DNA of 40,068 nucleotides from contig CALCMD010000123.1 in NCBI GenBank assembly GCA_937965795.1, positions 1 through 40,068 on the forward strand, in the 5' to 3' direction. The DNA comes from an uncultured Lachnospiraceae bacterium. GTDB lineage: Bacteria; Bacillota; Clostridia; Lachnospirales; Lachnospiraceae. Position 1 is the first letter of the stretch. The number at the start of each line of letters is the position of its first letter. Under the pieces are notes generated by a model. It did no database searches, had not been told where the DNA came from, and saw nothing but the letters and a program-made list of their open reading frames with translations. Shown here one piece after another: positions 32,182 through 39,639 of this stretch. The translations under genes were made by a program, and so were the position numbers.

Positions 32182-34008
32182 ATGAAAAGAGAAGATGTTC
32201 GTAATGTCGCGATTATCGCCCATGTAGATCATGGCAAGACGACGCTGGTCGATGAACTTTTAAAGCAGAGCGGCGTCTTTCGCGCCAATCAGGAGGTTGC
32301 GGAACGTGTCATGGATTCCAATGATCTTGAACGTGAACGTGGAATCACAATCCTGTCCAAAAATACGGCTGTTTTTTATAAAAACACAAAAATAAATATC
32401 GTAGACACGCCGGGCCACGCAGATTTCGGCGGCGAAGTGGAGCGTGTGCTGAAAATGGTAAACGGCGTCATTCTTCTGGTGGACGCTTTCGAGGGTTCCA
32501 TGCCGCAGACCAAATTTGTGCTCCGAAAAGCGCTTGACCTTGACCTGCCCGTAATCGTCTGCATCAATAAAATCGACCGTCCGGAAGCACGTCCGGAAGA
32601 GGTCGTCGACGAGGTTCTGGAACTGCTCATGGATCTGGACGCTTCCGACGCCCAGCTTGACTGTCCTTTCCTCTATGCGTCCGCCAAAGCCGGCTATGCC
32701 GTGCGGAATCTGACAGATGAGCCAAAGGATATGACGCCTTTGTTCGAGACGATTCTGGACGCCATTCCCGCCCCGGAAGGTGATGAAAGCGCCGGAACTC
32801 AGGTACTCATCAGCACGATTGATTATAATGAATATGTCGGGCGCATCGGCGTGGGCAAGGTGGACAATGGTACGATTAAAGTAAACCAGGAGTGTATCAT
32901 GGTAAACCATCATGACCCGGACAAGCAGAAAAAGGTAAAGATCAGCAAGCTTTATGAATTTGACGGTCTGAATAAAGTGGAGGTATCTCAGGCTTCCGTC
33001 GGTTCTATCGTAGCCATTTCCGGTATCGCAGATCTGCACATCGGCGACACCCTCTGCGACCCGGAGCATGTGGAAGCCATTCCGTTCCAGAAGATTTCAG
33101 AGCCTACCATCGCGATGTATTTTATCGTCAATGACAGCCCGCTGGCCGGGCAGGAAGGAAAATTTGTCACTTCCCGCCATCTGCGCGACCGCCTGTTCCG
33201 TGAGCTGAATACCGATGTGAGCCTGCGTGTGGAAGAGACAGAAAACACAGAATCTTTCAAGGTTTCCGGACGCGGGGAGCTTCATCTGTCTGTCCTTATT
33301 GAAAATATGCGCCGGGAAGGTTATGAATTTGCCGTCAGCAAAGCAGAAGTTCTTTACCATCAGGACGAGCGCGGACAAAAACTGGAGCCAATGGAGCTGG
33401 CGTATGTGGATGTCCCCGAAGAATTTTCCGGCGCCGTGATCCAGAAGCTGAGTCTTAGAAAGGGTGAATTGCAGGGCATGAGCCTGGCAGGAGGCGGCTA
33501 TACCAGGCTGGAATTTTCAATTCCTTCCCGCGGCCTGATCGGATACCGCGGGGAATTTCTGACCGATACGAAGGGAAATGGCGTCCTGAATACCTCTTTC
33601 GACGGATATGCGCCGTATAAGGGCGACATCCAGTACCGGAAGCAGGGCAGCCTGATCGCTTTCGAGGCCGGAGAATCCGTGACCTACGGTCTGTTCAGCG
33701 CACAGGAGCGCGGAACTCTCTTTATCGGGCCGGGAGAGAAGGTTTACTCCGGCATGGTCATCGGCCAGAGTGCGAAACCGGAAGATATTGAGCTGAATGT
33801 ATGTAAGACCAAGCACCTTACGAATACGCGTTCCTCCTCCGCCGACGAAGCCCTGAAGCTGACTCCTCCAAAGGTACTGAGTCTGGAGCAGGCGCTTGAA
33901 TTCATCGATACGGACGAGCTTCTGGAGGTTACCCCGAACAGCCTGCGCATCCGCAAGAAAATCCTGGACCCCACGCTCAGAAAGAGAGCTAAAATAAATA
34001 AGAAGTGA
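32182..34008 (+). CDS. typA: Ribosome-associated translational GTPase TypA/BipA
   Basis: The 608-residue GTPase binds the ribosome and helps assembly and stress or cold adaptation. G1 is IIAHVDHGKTTLVDELL, followed by ERGITI, the G3 DTPGHADFGGE and G4 NKIDRPEA. EF-G-like domains III and V and the BipA-specific C-terminal domain follow (RGLIGYRGEFLTDTKGNG, NVCKTKHLTNTRSSSADEALKL). Length is standard. The ribosome site is weak (AGAGAG region). The leader carries repeat copy B. Its last 20 bp overlap the 3' end of spoIIR on the other strand, with no terminator between them. Confidence 0.98.
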   Translation: MKREDVRNVAIIAHVDHGKTTLVDELLKQSGVFRANQEVAERVMDSNDLERERGITILSKNTAVFYKNTKINIVDTPGHADFGGEVERVLKMVNGVILLVDAFEGSMPQTKFVLRKALDLDLPVIVCINKIDRPEARPEEVVDEVLELLMDLDASDAQLDCPFLYASAKAGYAVRNLTDEPKDMTPLFETILDAIPAPEGDESAGTQVLISTIDYNEYVGRIGVGKVDNGTIKVNQECIMVNHHDPDKQKKVKISKLYEFDGLNKVEVSQASVGSIVAISGIADLHIGDTLCDPEHVEAIPFQKISEPTIAMYFIVNDSPLAGQEGKFVTSRHLRDRLFRELNTDVSLRVEETENTESFKVSGRGELHLSVLIENMRREGYEFAVSKAEVLYHQDERGQKLEPMELAYVDVPEEFSGAVIQKLSLRKGELQGMSLAGGGYTRLEFSIPSRGLIGYRGEFLTDTKGNGVLNTSFDGYAPYKGDIQYRKQGSLIAFEAGESVTYGLFSAQERGTLFIGPGEKVYSGMVIGQSAKPEDIELNVCKTKHLTNTRSSSADEALKLTPPKVLSLEQALEFIDTDELLEVTPNSLRIRKKILDPTLRKRAKINKK

Positions 34009-34630
34009 TTTTAAACTCACTGTGCTTCCAGTCGAAGAGACTTTCATACTCTTCTTCTGTAAGCACATTTTTTAATTCTTTCTTCTGCTCTTCGGGCACG
34101 ACTGCATGGATGGAATCGACAAAGCACAGATTGGGGAAAAGCACACACCACCAGTTCTTCCCTTCTGCCTTTCCGATACAGATCCGCAGCGCCTCATAGC
34201 GTCCCGCCGGAAAGGTGCAGTCACCGTAGGATTTTCTTGGAAAATAGCACTCCGTGAGTTCCGCATGAACCGGATACCCCGCCTGTTCCTTTTCGACTAT
34301 GCGCATTGCCAGCTCCTCGATGTCCGCCAGACGCTCTGCCACCCGGCCTTTGGTCTCTTCGAGATCTTCTGCTCCTTCCAGGAGGTCTTTCATATATTCC
34401 ACGACCGCATCCCGGACTTTCAGCTTCAATGCCTGATCCTCTTTGCTGTCGCTGTTGGCAATCACGTGGAAGCGCAGAATCTCTCCGGCAATCCCCTGCT
34501 GAATGCCGGCAGCCTTCCCCCGCACGGTCAGCGCAGCCGCCGCCATTACCCCGACTGCCGTCAGGACGCCAAACAAAATCACCACCTGTTTTTTATAGAA
34601 CCACAAAAAATCTTTTATTTCTTCCCGCAT
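33989..34630 (-). CDS. spoIIR: Stage II sporulation protein R
   Basis: The 213-residue protein has one N-terminal membrane helix/signal (about 15-37). It is the forespore-secreted signal that triggers SpoIIGA to activate sigma-E in the mother cell. Typical segments are ILRFHVIANSDSKEDQALKLKVRDAV and ECYFPRKSYGDCTFPAGRYEALRI, followed by GKNWWCVLFPNLCF. GGGGAG is 7 nt before the ATG. It follows gerC by 65 bp in the same direction, so it may share the germination operon's transcript; in Bacillus spoIIR is controlled by sigma-F. The 3' end overlaps the typA 3' end. Confidence 0.96.
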   Translation of the reverse strand: MREEIKDFLWFYKKQVVILFGVLTAVGVMAAAALTVRGKAAGIQQGIAGEILRFHVIANSDSKEDQALKLKVRDAVVEYMKDLLEGAEDLEETKGRVAERLADIEELAMRIVEKEQAGYPVHAELTECYFPRKSYGDCTFPAGRYEALRICIGKAEGKNWWCVLFPNLCFVDSIHAVVPEEQKKELKNVLTEEEYESLFDWKHSEFKITSYLF

Positions 34631-34695
34631 GAAAAAACTCCCCTTTCACGAAATCATCCTGTTATTTGAATTCTTTCCCCAAAAGAGAAGTTTAT

Positions 34696-35259
34696 TCACT
34701 TTTCTGGCTCACAGACACGTCTCGGAACCGGCACGTTGCTGGCAGCGGCAGCCTCCTGGGTCAGCTTCAGGCTTCCACCCGGCACGATTTCTTCCCCTTC
34801 CATGCGAAGTACGGGAATCTCTATGGAAGGCGCCGTATTATGCAAATAATCCAGTAAATCCTTCAGCGGCAATTCCGGTATTCCGCTTCCGGGCTGATTC
34901 TTTGATAAATCTTCCAGATACAGGCCGGTATCCTGCTCCTCCTCTTTTGCCCTGCAAATGACCTCCTCATCTCCCACAAACATAAGGATACTGCGTGCAA
35001 AGACCGGATCGCTTTCCAGATAATTCAGAATTTCCCGAAGCGCCTCTGCATCTTCTGCCGCTTCCTTTGAAAGAACGACTGCTTTTACATGTCCATAATC
35101 GATATATTTACTGCTCTGTGCCTGGCGTTCCTGCTGACGCGCCCGGATATTTCCTGTTTCGGCTGTCAGAACTGTCGGAAAACTCCGGTCCTCCAGTTCC
35201 CGCCTGCCGCATCCGCCAAGAACCAGACACAGAAATACCACAAAAACTGTTCTCTTCAT
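34696..35259 (-). CDS. gerC: Short Ger(x)C-type spore germination lipoprotein
   Basis: The 187-residue protein starts with a lipobox signal (MKRTVFVVFLCLVLGGCGRRELEDR; lipidated Cys16). It continues into the GerAC N-terminal domain, including a FARSILMFVGDEEVICRA segment. GerAC proteins are normally about 350-400 residues, so the C-terminal domain is missing here. The stop is clean and no coding remnant follows before spoIIR, so this looks like a stable short form, not a recent frameshift. AAGGAGG precedes the ATG, which overlaps the gerB stop (ATGA). It would be the lipoprotein subunit of the receptor in the spore inner membrane. Calling it GerC depends mostly on context and the lipobox region. 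Confidence 0.8.
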   Translation of the reverse strand: MKRTVFVVFLCLVLGGCGRRELEDRSFPTVLTAETGNIRARQQERQAQSSKYIDYGHVKAVVLSKEAAEDAEALREILNYLESDPVFARSILMFVGDEEVICRAKEEEQDTGLYLEDLSKNQPGSGIPELPLKDLLDYLHNTAPSIEIPVLRMEGEEIVPGGSLKLTQEAAAASNVPVPRRVCEPEK

Positions 35260-36356
35260 GAGCGCCTCCTTCCTGCATATTCCACGACCGCCAGAAACAG
35301 GGTAAACAAAACCAGAAACGGAACCAGCAGATATCCATTTACCACGGTAAACACTCTGGAGGCCGTTGCATAGGAAGCACACCACAACGCGGCTGCATAG
35401 ACCAGAAGCGCCGCCGTGAAAACCCGCGCGCTGCCCGTCTCTCTCCTTTTTTTCTCTCCCAGAAGTTCCCGGACGAGTATCTTCATATAATACAGGCCCG
35501 CGCCCACTGCCGGAAAAAAGGCCGCCAGCAAAAGTCCGGTAAAAATCACGTCCCATCGCTGAAGGAATCCTCCCGGAATGAGAGCGCTGCTCATCAGGGT
35601 AATCGCCGGCCAGGACAACGCGCGCATCCCTGCCTCACCGAAAGAGCCGATCGCTGCCAGACACAGCGCCACCACCGCCATCCCCAGCGCCGCCACCGCC
35701 CGAATCAGCGTCCTGCCCATTTTCTCACGTGCTTTCAGCTCCGGAAGAAAAAACAGAAATATCCCCATTCCCCCAAAGCCGATAAAGACCTGCATTCCAT
35801 GTTTTACCGTCTCAAAGGACGTCTGGACCCTCCCCGGCGCCAGATAGCCAGAGTTCGTGGAAAATGCCGCGCAGATGAGCAAAAAAAGCAGCGGATAGAC
35901 CAACACGGAAAAAAGTACTTCACTTACCCGCGCGCGTACCTCCGTCCCTCCCAGGATAATATAAACGCTTCCCAGAAGCAGAACTGCCATTAAAATTTCC
36001 TGAGACGTCTCCGGCAGTACAAACGTGCAGGCAATCACGCCGAACAGCCGCACCAAAAACACGGTATTTAAGAACGCATAAAAAAGATAAAGAATTGTAA
36101 GTATGCGGGCGCATGACTGCCCCAGTCTTTCCGCCGTATACGCATAGAATCCATGCTCCATATGGTTTGCCACTTTTCCCACCAGCCACGCATAGGCGAG
36201 CGCCAGCAGCACGCCGAACAGCAGGCTCAGCACAAAGCTCCGTCCGCTTTCCTTTTCAGCAAATCCGGGCAGGAGAAGCACGGTCTTTGCCAGCCAGTCC
36301 AGTACGACCATCCGTCCGAACTGCCTTGTGGATATTTTCAGATTATCGGAAATCAT
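35256..36356 (-). CDS. gerB: GerAB-family spore germination permease
   Basis: The 366-residue APC-superfamily membrane protein has about ten helices and is the germinant-binding subunit of GerA-type receptors. Features are MISDNLKISTRQFGRMVVLDW, a YLFYAFLNTVFLVRLFG helix, PLLFLLICAAF, and GGMGIFLFFLPEL in the middle. It overlaps gerA upstream and gerC downstream by 4 nt each (ATGA), so translation is coupled. The normal GerAB length and order A-B-C support the call; the germinant cannot be predicted. Confidence 0.92.
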   Translation of the reverse strand: MISDNLKISTRQFGRMVVLDWLAKTVLLLPGFAEKESGRSFVLSLLFGVLLALAYAWLVGKVANHMEHGFYAYTAERLGQSCARILTILYLFYAFLNTVFLVRLFGVIACTFVLPETSQEILMAVLLLGSVYIILGGTEVRARVSEVLFSVLVYPLLFLLICAAFSTNSGYLAPGRVQTSFETVKHGMQVFIGFGGMGIFLFFLPELKAREKMGRTLIRAVAALGMAVVALCLAAIGSFGEAGMRALSWPAITLMSSALIPGGFLQRWDVIFTGLLLAAFFPAVGAGLYYMKILVRELLGEKKRRETGSARVFTAALLVYAAALWCASYATASRVFTVVNGYLLVPFLVLFTLFLAVVEYAGRRRS

Positions 36357-37846
36357 TTTCCTGCTCTCCTTTCTGCGCGCATCCTGCGTCTGTTCTGCCT
36401 GCGTGCAAAGATGGGACGCCTGTTCATTTTGTACAGCGGCGCGCGCAGGATACTGTCTCTGCTCTCGCCTCCTTCATTTACATCTTTTCCTGAAAACGGC
36501 ATCAAATAAGAGATTCCAAAGCTTTTGAGTCTCGCCAGATGCGCCAGTATCAGTATCCACCCAAACACCAGCCCCAGAATTCCGAAACATGCGCAAAGAA
36601 TAATCAGCAGATATTTCAGCAGCCGGAGCGCCTCTGAAAGCTCCTCATTCGGAATGGCAAAAGAGCCAAGCGCTGTCAGCGCCACGACCACCACGACCAC
36701 AGGGCTGACGATATTCGCACTCACTGCCGCCTGCCCGATAATCAGTCCGCCCACAATACCGATCGTGTTTCCGATCGGCCCCGGCATCCGAAGCCCCGCT
36801 TCCCGCAGAAGTTCAAAAGACAGCTCTAAAAACAGAATTTCTACTACCGCCGGAAAAGGCACGCCTTCCCGTGCTTTCGCCAGCGAAAAGATCAAATTCG
36901 TGGGGAGAAGCTGGGTATGGAAATTTACTGCCAGAAGATAAAGCCCCGGCAAAGATACCGCCAAAAATGCTCCCAGATACCTTATGATCCGGAGAAAGGA
37001 CACGATGGCAAAATGCCGGTAATAGTCGTCGCTCGTCTGAAACAGCGCATTGCAGGTCGTCGGAAGAATCAGCGCTTCCGCCGAGTTGTCACAGACCAGC
37101 ACGACGCGCCCCTCAAGAACTGCCTGCGCCGCCCGGTCGGGCCGTTCTGTCGTCTGGTACTGGGGAAAGGGCGAATATCTCAAATCCTCTGTCAGATGTT
37201 CAATGACCCCGCCGTCCAGCACGCCGTCAATCTCAAAGGAATTCAGCCGTTCCTCCAGATTTTCCAGAATCGGCGGATAAGCCAGGCCCTCGATGTATAC
37301 GGTTGCAGTCATTGTATTCGAATATCTCCCAAGCGGCTTTTCCTTCACCTTCAGCGCCGTGTCCCGGACGCGTTTTCGAATCAGCGCCGTATTGATTTTT
37401 ACGGATTCAGAAAATGCCTCCCTGCTTCCCCGCAGAACCTTCTCCGAGTCTGCTTTCATCACTCCTGTTCCGGGATAGCCCTTGCTGCCGATTTTGATTG
37501 CCTTTTCAAACCCGTCCGCAAACAACACGACATTTCCGGCAAGCATTGCCGCCATTGCTTCCTCGATTGTCAAAAGGTCTTTCGTATCCGACACGCCGAG
37601 ACTGTTCTTCTCCAGAGCGTCCTTTACCTGCGCATCCTCCATATCCCACAGGCTGTTCAGCATTTTTCCAATGACCGAATCCGCCAGCATCATATTACTG
37701 GCGGCTACCTCAATGTAAATCACGAAACAGTCTGTTTCTTTGTTTTTTCCCAGCTTCATAGGCCGGAAAAGAATATCGTCACATCCCGTTATCATTTCCT
37801 GTATGACCCGCTTATTTTCTTCCAGGTTTGCAGATACCTTTCCCAT
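36353..37846 (-). CDS. gerA: GerAA-family spore germination protein
   Basis: The 497-residue protein has a hydrophilic N-terminal region (about 1-280) with the GerA signature FADGFEKAIKIGSKGYPGTG and KINTALIRKRVRD. A membrane part of about five helices (about 285-440) follows, including LPGLYLLAVNFHTQLLPTNL and MPGPIGNTIGIVGGLIIGQA. A strongly basic tail (RRPIFARRQNRRRMRAERR) ends it. It forms the germinant-gated channel subunit with GerB and GerC. It is the first gene of gerA-gerB-gerC-spoIIR, and a sigma-G-like promoter lies at 37914-37943. Confidence 0.96.
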   Translation of the reverse strand: MGKVSANLEENKRVIQEMITGCDDILFRPMKLGKNKETDCFVIYIEVAASNMMLADSVIGKMLNSLWDMEDAQVKDALEKNSLGVSDTKDLLTIEEAMAAMLAGNVVLFADGFEKAIKIGSKGYPGTGVMKADSEKVLRGSREAFSESVKINTALIRKRVRDTALKVKEKPLGRYSNTMTATVYIEGLAYPPILENLEERLNSFEIDGVLDGGVIEHLTEDLRYSPFPQYQTTERPDRAAQAVLEGRVVLVCDNSAEALILPTTCNALFQTSDDYYRHFAIVSFLRIIRYLGAFLAVSLPGLYLLAVNFHTQLLPTNLIFSLAKAREGVPFPAVVEILFLELSFELLREAGLRMPGPIGNTIGIVGGLIIGQAAVSANIVSPVVVVVVALTALGSFAIPNEELSEALRLLKYLLIILCACFGILGLVFGWILILAHLARLKSFGISYLMPFSGKDVNEGGESRDSILRAPLYKMNRRPIFARRQNRRRMRAERRAGK

Positions 37847-37876
37847 GTTTCAACCGCCTCTTTTTGAATTTTGCAT

Positions 37877-37912
37877 GAAAAAAAGGATAAGATTTTTCTC
37901 ATCCTTTTTTTC
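37877..37912 (-). terminator. Symmetric terminator between gntR and gerA
   Basis: GAAAAAAAGGAT (37877-37888) and ATCCTTTTTTTC (37901-37912) form a perfect 12-bp stem with a T-run in the 3' arm on either strand. It ends the ispE-gntR transcript. The proposed gerA start point falls inside its first arm. Confidence 0.75.
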
Positions 37913-37913
37913 G

Positions 37914-37943
37914 TAATATGTACAGTTTTTTCCGATTCTATTC
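37914..37943 (-). promoter_or_regulatory. Candidate sigma-G (forespore) promoter of gerA-gerB-gerC
   Basis: On the minus strand GAATA (37939-37943) fits the -35 pattern GNATR. After 18 bp, CATATTA (37914-37920) fits the -10 pattern CATNNTA. gerA operons of Bacillus are sigma-G dependent. The expected start is near 37907. Confidence 0.5.
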
Positions 37944-37993
37944 GTAACTGCTCAGTACCTTCACAGGTCCGATGCAAAAATCCATGAAGTTAC
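37944..37993. repeat. Palindromic repeat, copy C (internally deleted)
   Basis: GTAACTGCTCAGTACCTTCA starts the 50-bp copy and it ends GAAGTTAC. It keeps the left end and half of the GCAAAAATCC arm, then jumps to a terminal GTTAC. It abuts the -35 of the gerA promoter and the gntR stop. Confidence 0.65.
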
Positions 37994-37995
37994 TT

Positions 37996-38667
37996 CTATT
38001 CTTTTTCTTTCAGACTGTTGATAATTGATTCCTTCTGATTTTCAATATGGGTACGAATCGCCATGCCCGCCCGCTCTCTGTCATGCGCATTCAGCGCTTC
38101 CCGAATCGCTTCGTGTTCCTTTAGAAGCGCCGGATACATATTCCTGTCCTTTAGATATTCCATGCGGTACCGGTACATCTGCTCCCGAAGATTATTCAAA
38201 ATCTGAATCAGTCTGCGGTTATTCGTGGCGTCATAGATAATCTCATGAAACTCCATGTCCGCTTTCCCGCAGGCAATGAGATTGTCTCCCTCAAGAGCCC
38301 TCCCAAATTCCTCATTCGCTCTTTTCAGTTCCTGAAGCTGGCTGTCTGTAATATTATCGCAGGCGTCCTTTACCGCCAGTTCCTCCAGAGCCGTGCGCAC
38401 CTGTAAAACATCCTCCAGGTCTTTCACGGTAATCTCCGCCACCTCTGCCCCTTTTCTTGGAATCATCAGAACCAGCCCCTCCAGCTCCAGCTTTCGAATC
38501 GCTTCCCGCACCGGCGTCCTGCTGACGCCGAGCCTTTTGGCAAGCTGTATCTCCATCAAACGCTCGCCCGGTTTCAGTTCTCCTTTCAGGATCGCCTGCC
38601 GCAGAGTATTAAATACGACGTCCCGAAGCGGCAGGTATTCGTTCATGTCAATCTGAAAATCATCCAT
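37996..38667 (-). CDS. GntR-family regulator, FadR/FCD subfamily
   Basis: The 223-residue DNA-binding protein has an N-terminal winged helix (about 10-75; LKPGERLMEIQLAKRLGVSRTP is the recognition region). An all-helical FCD effector domain follows, with likely metal/ligand residues in DMEFHEII and the C-terminal H-containing helix (RTHIENQ). FCD regulators respond to organic acids or sugar acids. ATG overlaps the ispE stop by 8 nt and GGAGGGG lies 9 nt upstream, so it is co-transcribed with ispE. A perfect palindrome in the ispE leader (39565-39576) could be its own operator. The target pathway is unknown. Confidence 0.93.
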   Translation of the reverse strand: MDDFQIDMNEYLPLRDVVFNTLRQAILKGELKPGERLMEIQLAKRLGVSRTPVREAIRKLELEGLVLMIPRKGAEVAEITVKDLEDVLQVRTALEELAVKDACDNITDSQLQELKRANEEFGRALEGDNLIACGKADMEFHEIIYDATNNRRLIQILNNLREQMYRYRMEYLKDRNMYPALLKEHEAIREALNAHDRERAGMAIRTHIENQKESIINSLKEKE

Positions 38668-39547
38668 CCTTTAAGTCCCCTCCGTTATTAAAAATCCTGG
38701 TCAGGTACACCTGCTTCGTCAAAACGCTGCGGCGCAGCTTTTCACAGGCTGTTTTCGCTTTCTCCTTATCCTCGAACAGTCCGAATACCGTAGGGCCGCT
38801 TCCGCTCATCATAGCTCCCAGTGCGCCATACTCCATCAGTTCCGCCTTAATCTCCCCGATTACCGGATACGCCGGAATGGTCACGCTCTCCAGCACGTTT
38901 CCCATAAGTGATACCAGACGGTGTAAATCTCCGTCCCGGATCGCCTGTACCTGTCCGTCAATGTCCGGATGTTCCTTCAGCTCTTCTGCTTTCAGATGTG
39001 TATAAACAAATTTGGTAGAGACATGGATTCCCGGCTTCGCAAGCACCACATAACATTTCGGCATAGGAGCAAGCCTTGTCAGCCTTTCACCGATCCCCTC
39101 CGCCAGCGCCGTTCCACGCATCACACAGTAAGGGACGTCTGCGCCGAGCTTTACGCCTCTGATCATTAGTTCTTCTTTGGAAAGCCCCAGATCAAACATC
39201 CGGTTCAGTCCCACCAGCACTGCGGCAGCGTCCGAACTTCCTCCCGCCATGCCTGCCGCTACCGGAATCACTTTGCGCAGTTTAACAGACACGCCTTTTC
39301 CAATCCCAAATTCATCCATCAAAAGTTTTGCAGCCTTATATACGAGATTATTTTCGTTTACCGGAAGATAGAGCAGATTCGTTCTGACCCGGATTCCCGG
39401 TTTATCCGTCCGGTGAATCTCGATTTGGTCGTAGAGTTTCACCGTCTGCATAATCATACGCACTTCATGATAGCCGTCTTCCCTCTTTTTTACCACATCC
39501 AGTCCCAGGTTGATCTTTGCCAGCGCTTTCAGCCTGATTTCTTTCAT
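38660..39547 (-). CDS. ispE: 4-diphosphocytidyl-2-C-methyl-D-erythritol kinase
   Basis: The 295-residue GHMP kinase phosphorylates CDP-methylerythritol in the MEP isoprenoid pathway. Family features are LKALAKINLGLDVVKKREDGYHE at the N-terminus, the ATP-binding PVAAGMAGGSSDAAA at about 95-110, and the C-terminal MSGSGPTVFGLF. The ATG at 39547 follows AAAGGAG; the longer frame to 39640 would include the promoter and is unlikely. It is followed without a gap by gntR. It has a strong promoter with a palindrome in the leader. Confidence 0.96.
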   Translation of the reverse strand: MKEIRLKALAKINLGLDVVKKREDGYHEVRMIMQTVKLYDQIEIHRTDKPGIRVRTNLLYLPVNENNLVYKAAKLLMDEFGIGKGVSVKLRKVIPVAAGMAGGSSDAAAVLVGLNRMFDLGLSKEELMIRGVKLGADVPYCVMRGTALAEGIGERLTRLAPMPKCYVVLAKPGIHVSTKFVYTHLKAEELKEHPDIDGQVQAIRDGDLHRLVSLMGNVLESVTIPAYPVIGEIKAELMEYGALGAMMSGSGPTVFGLFEDKEKAKTACEKLRRSVLTKQVYLTRIFNNGGDLKDG

Positions 39548-39564
39548 CGTGTTCTCCTTTGCAC

Positions 39565-39576
39565 TTTGTATACAAA
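39565..39576. promoter_or_regulatory. Candidate GntR-type operator in the ispE leader
   Basis: TTTGTATACAAA is a perfect 12-bp palindrome at about +9 to +20 of the predicted ispE transcript. TTGTATACAA-like sites suit FadR-subfamily regulators, and such a regulator is encoded just downstream. Confidence 0.5.
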
Positions 39577-39590
39577 ATTCTTTTGTTACT

Positions 39591-39618
39591 ATTCTATCAT
39601 ATGAAATCAAAAAGTCAA
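39591..39618 (-). promoter_or_regulatory. Promoter of ispE-gntR
   Basis: On the minus strand TTGACT (39613-39618), 16 bp and TAGAAT (39591-39596) lie about 44 bp before the ispE ATG. The -35 nearly touches the structured RNA region. Confidence 0.7.
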
Positions 39619-39639
39619 GCGTTGCCGGGGACAAAACCA

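Noticed and set aside
34631..34695. Sigma-F promoter directly before spoIIR
   Set aside because: GAATA and GGGGAAAGAAT are present, but the spacing (12 bp) and the -10 do not fit the consensus well enough to annotate.
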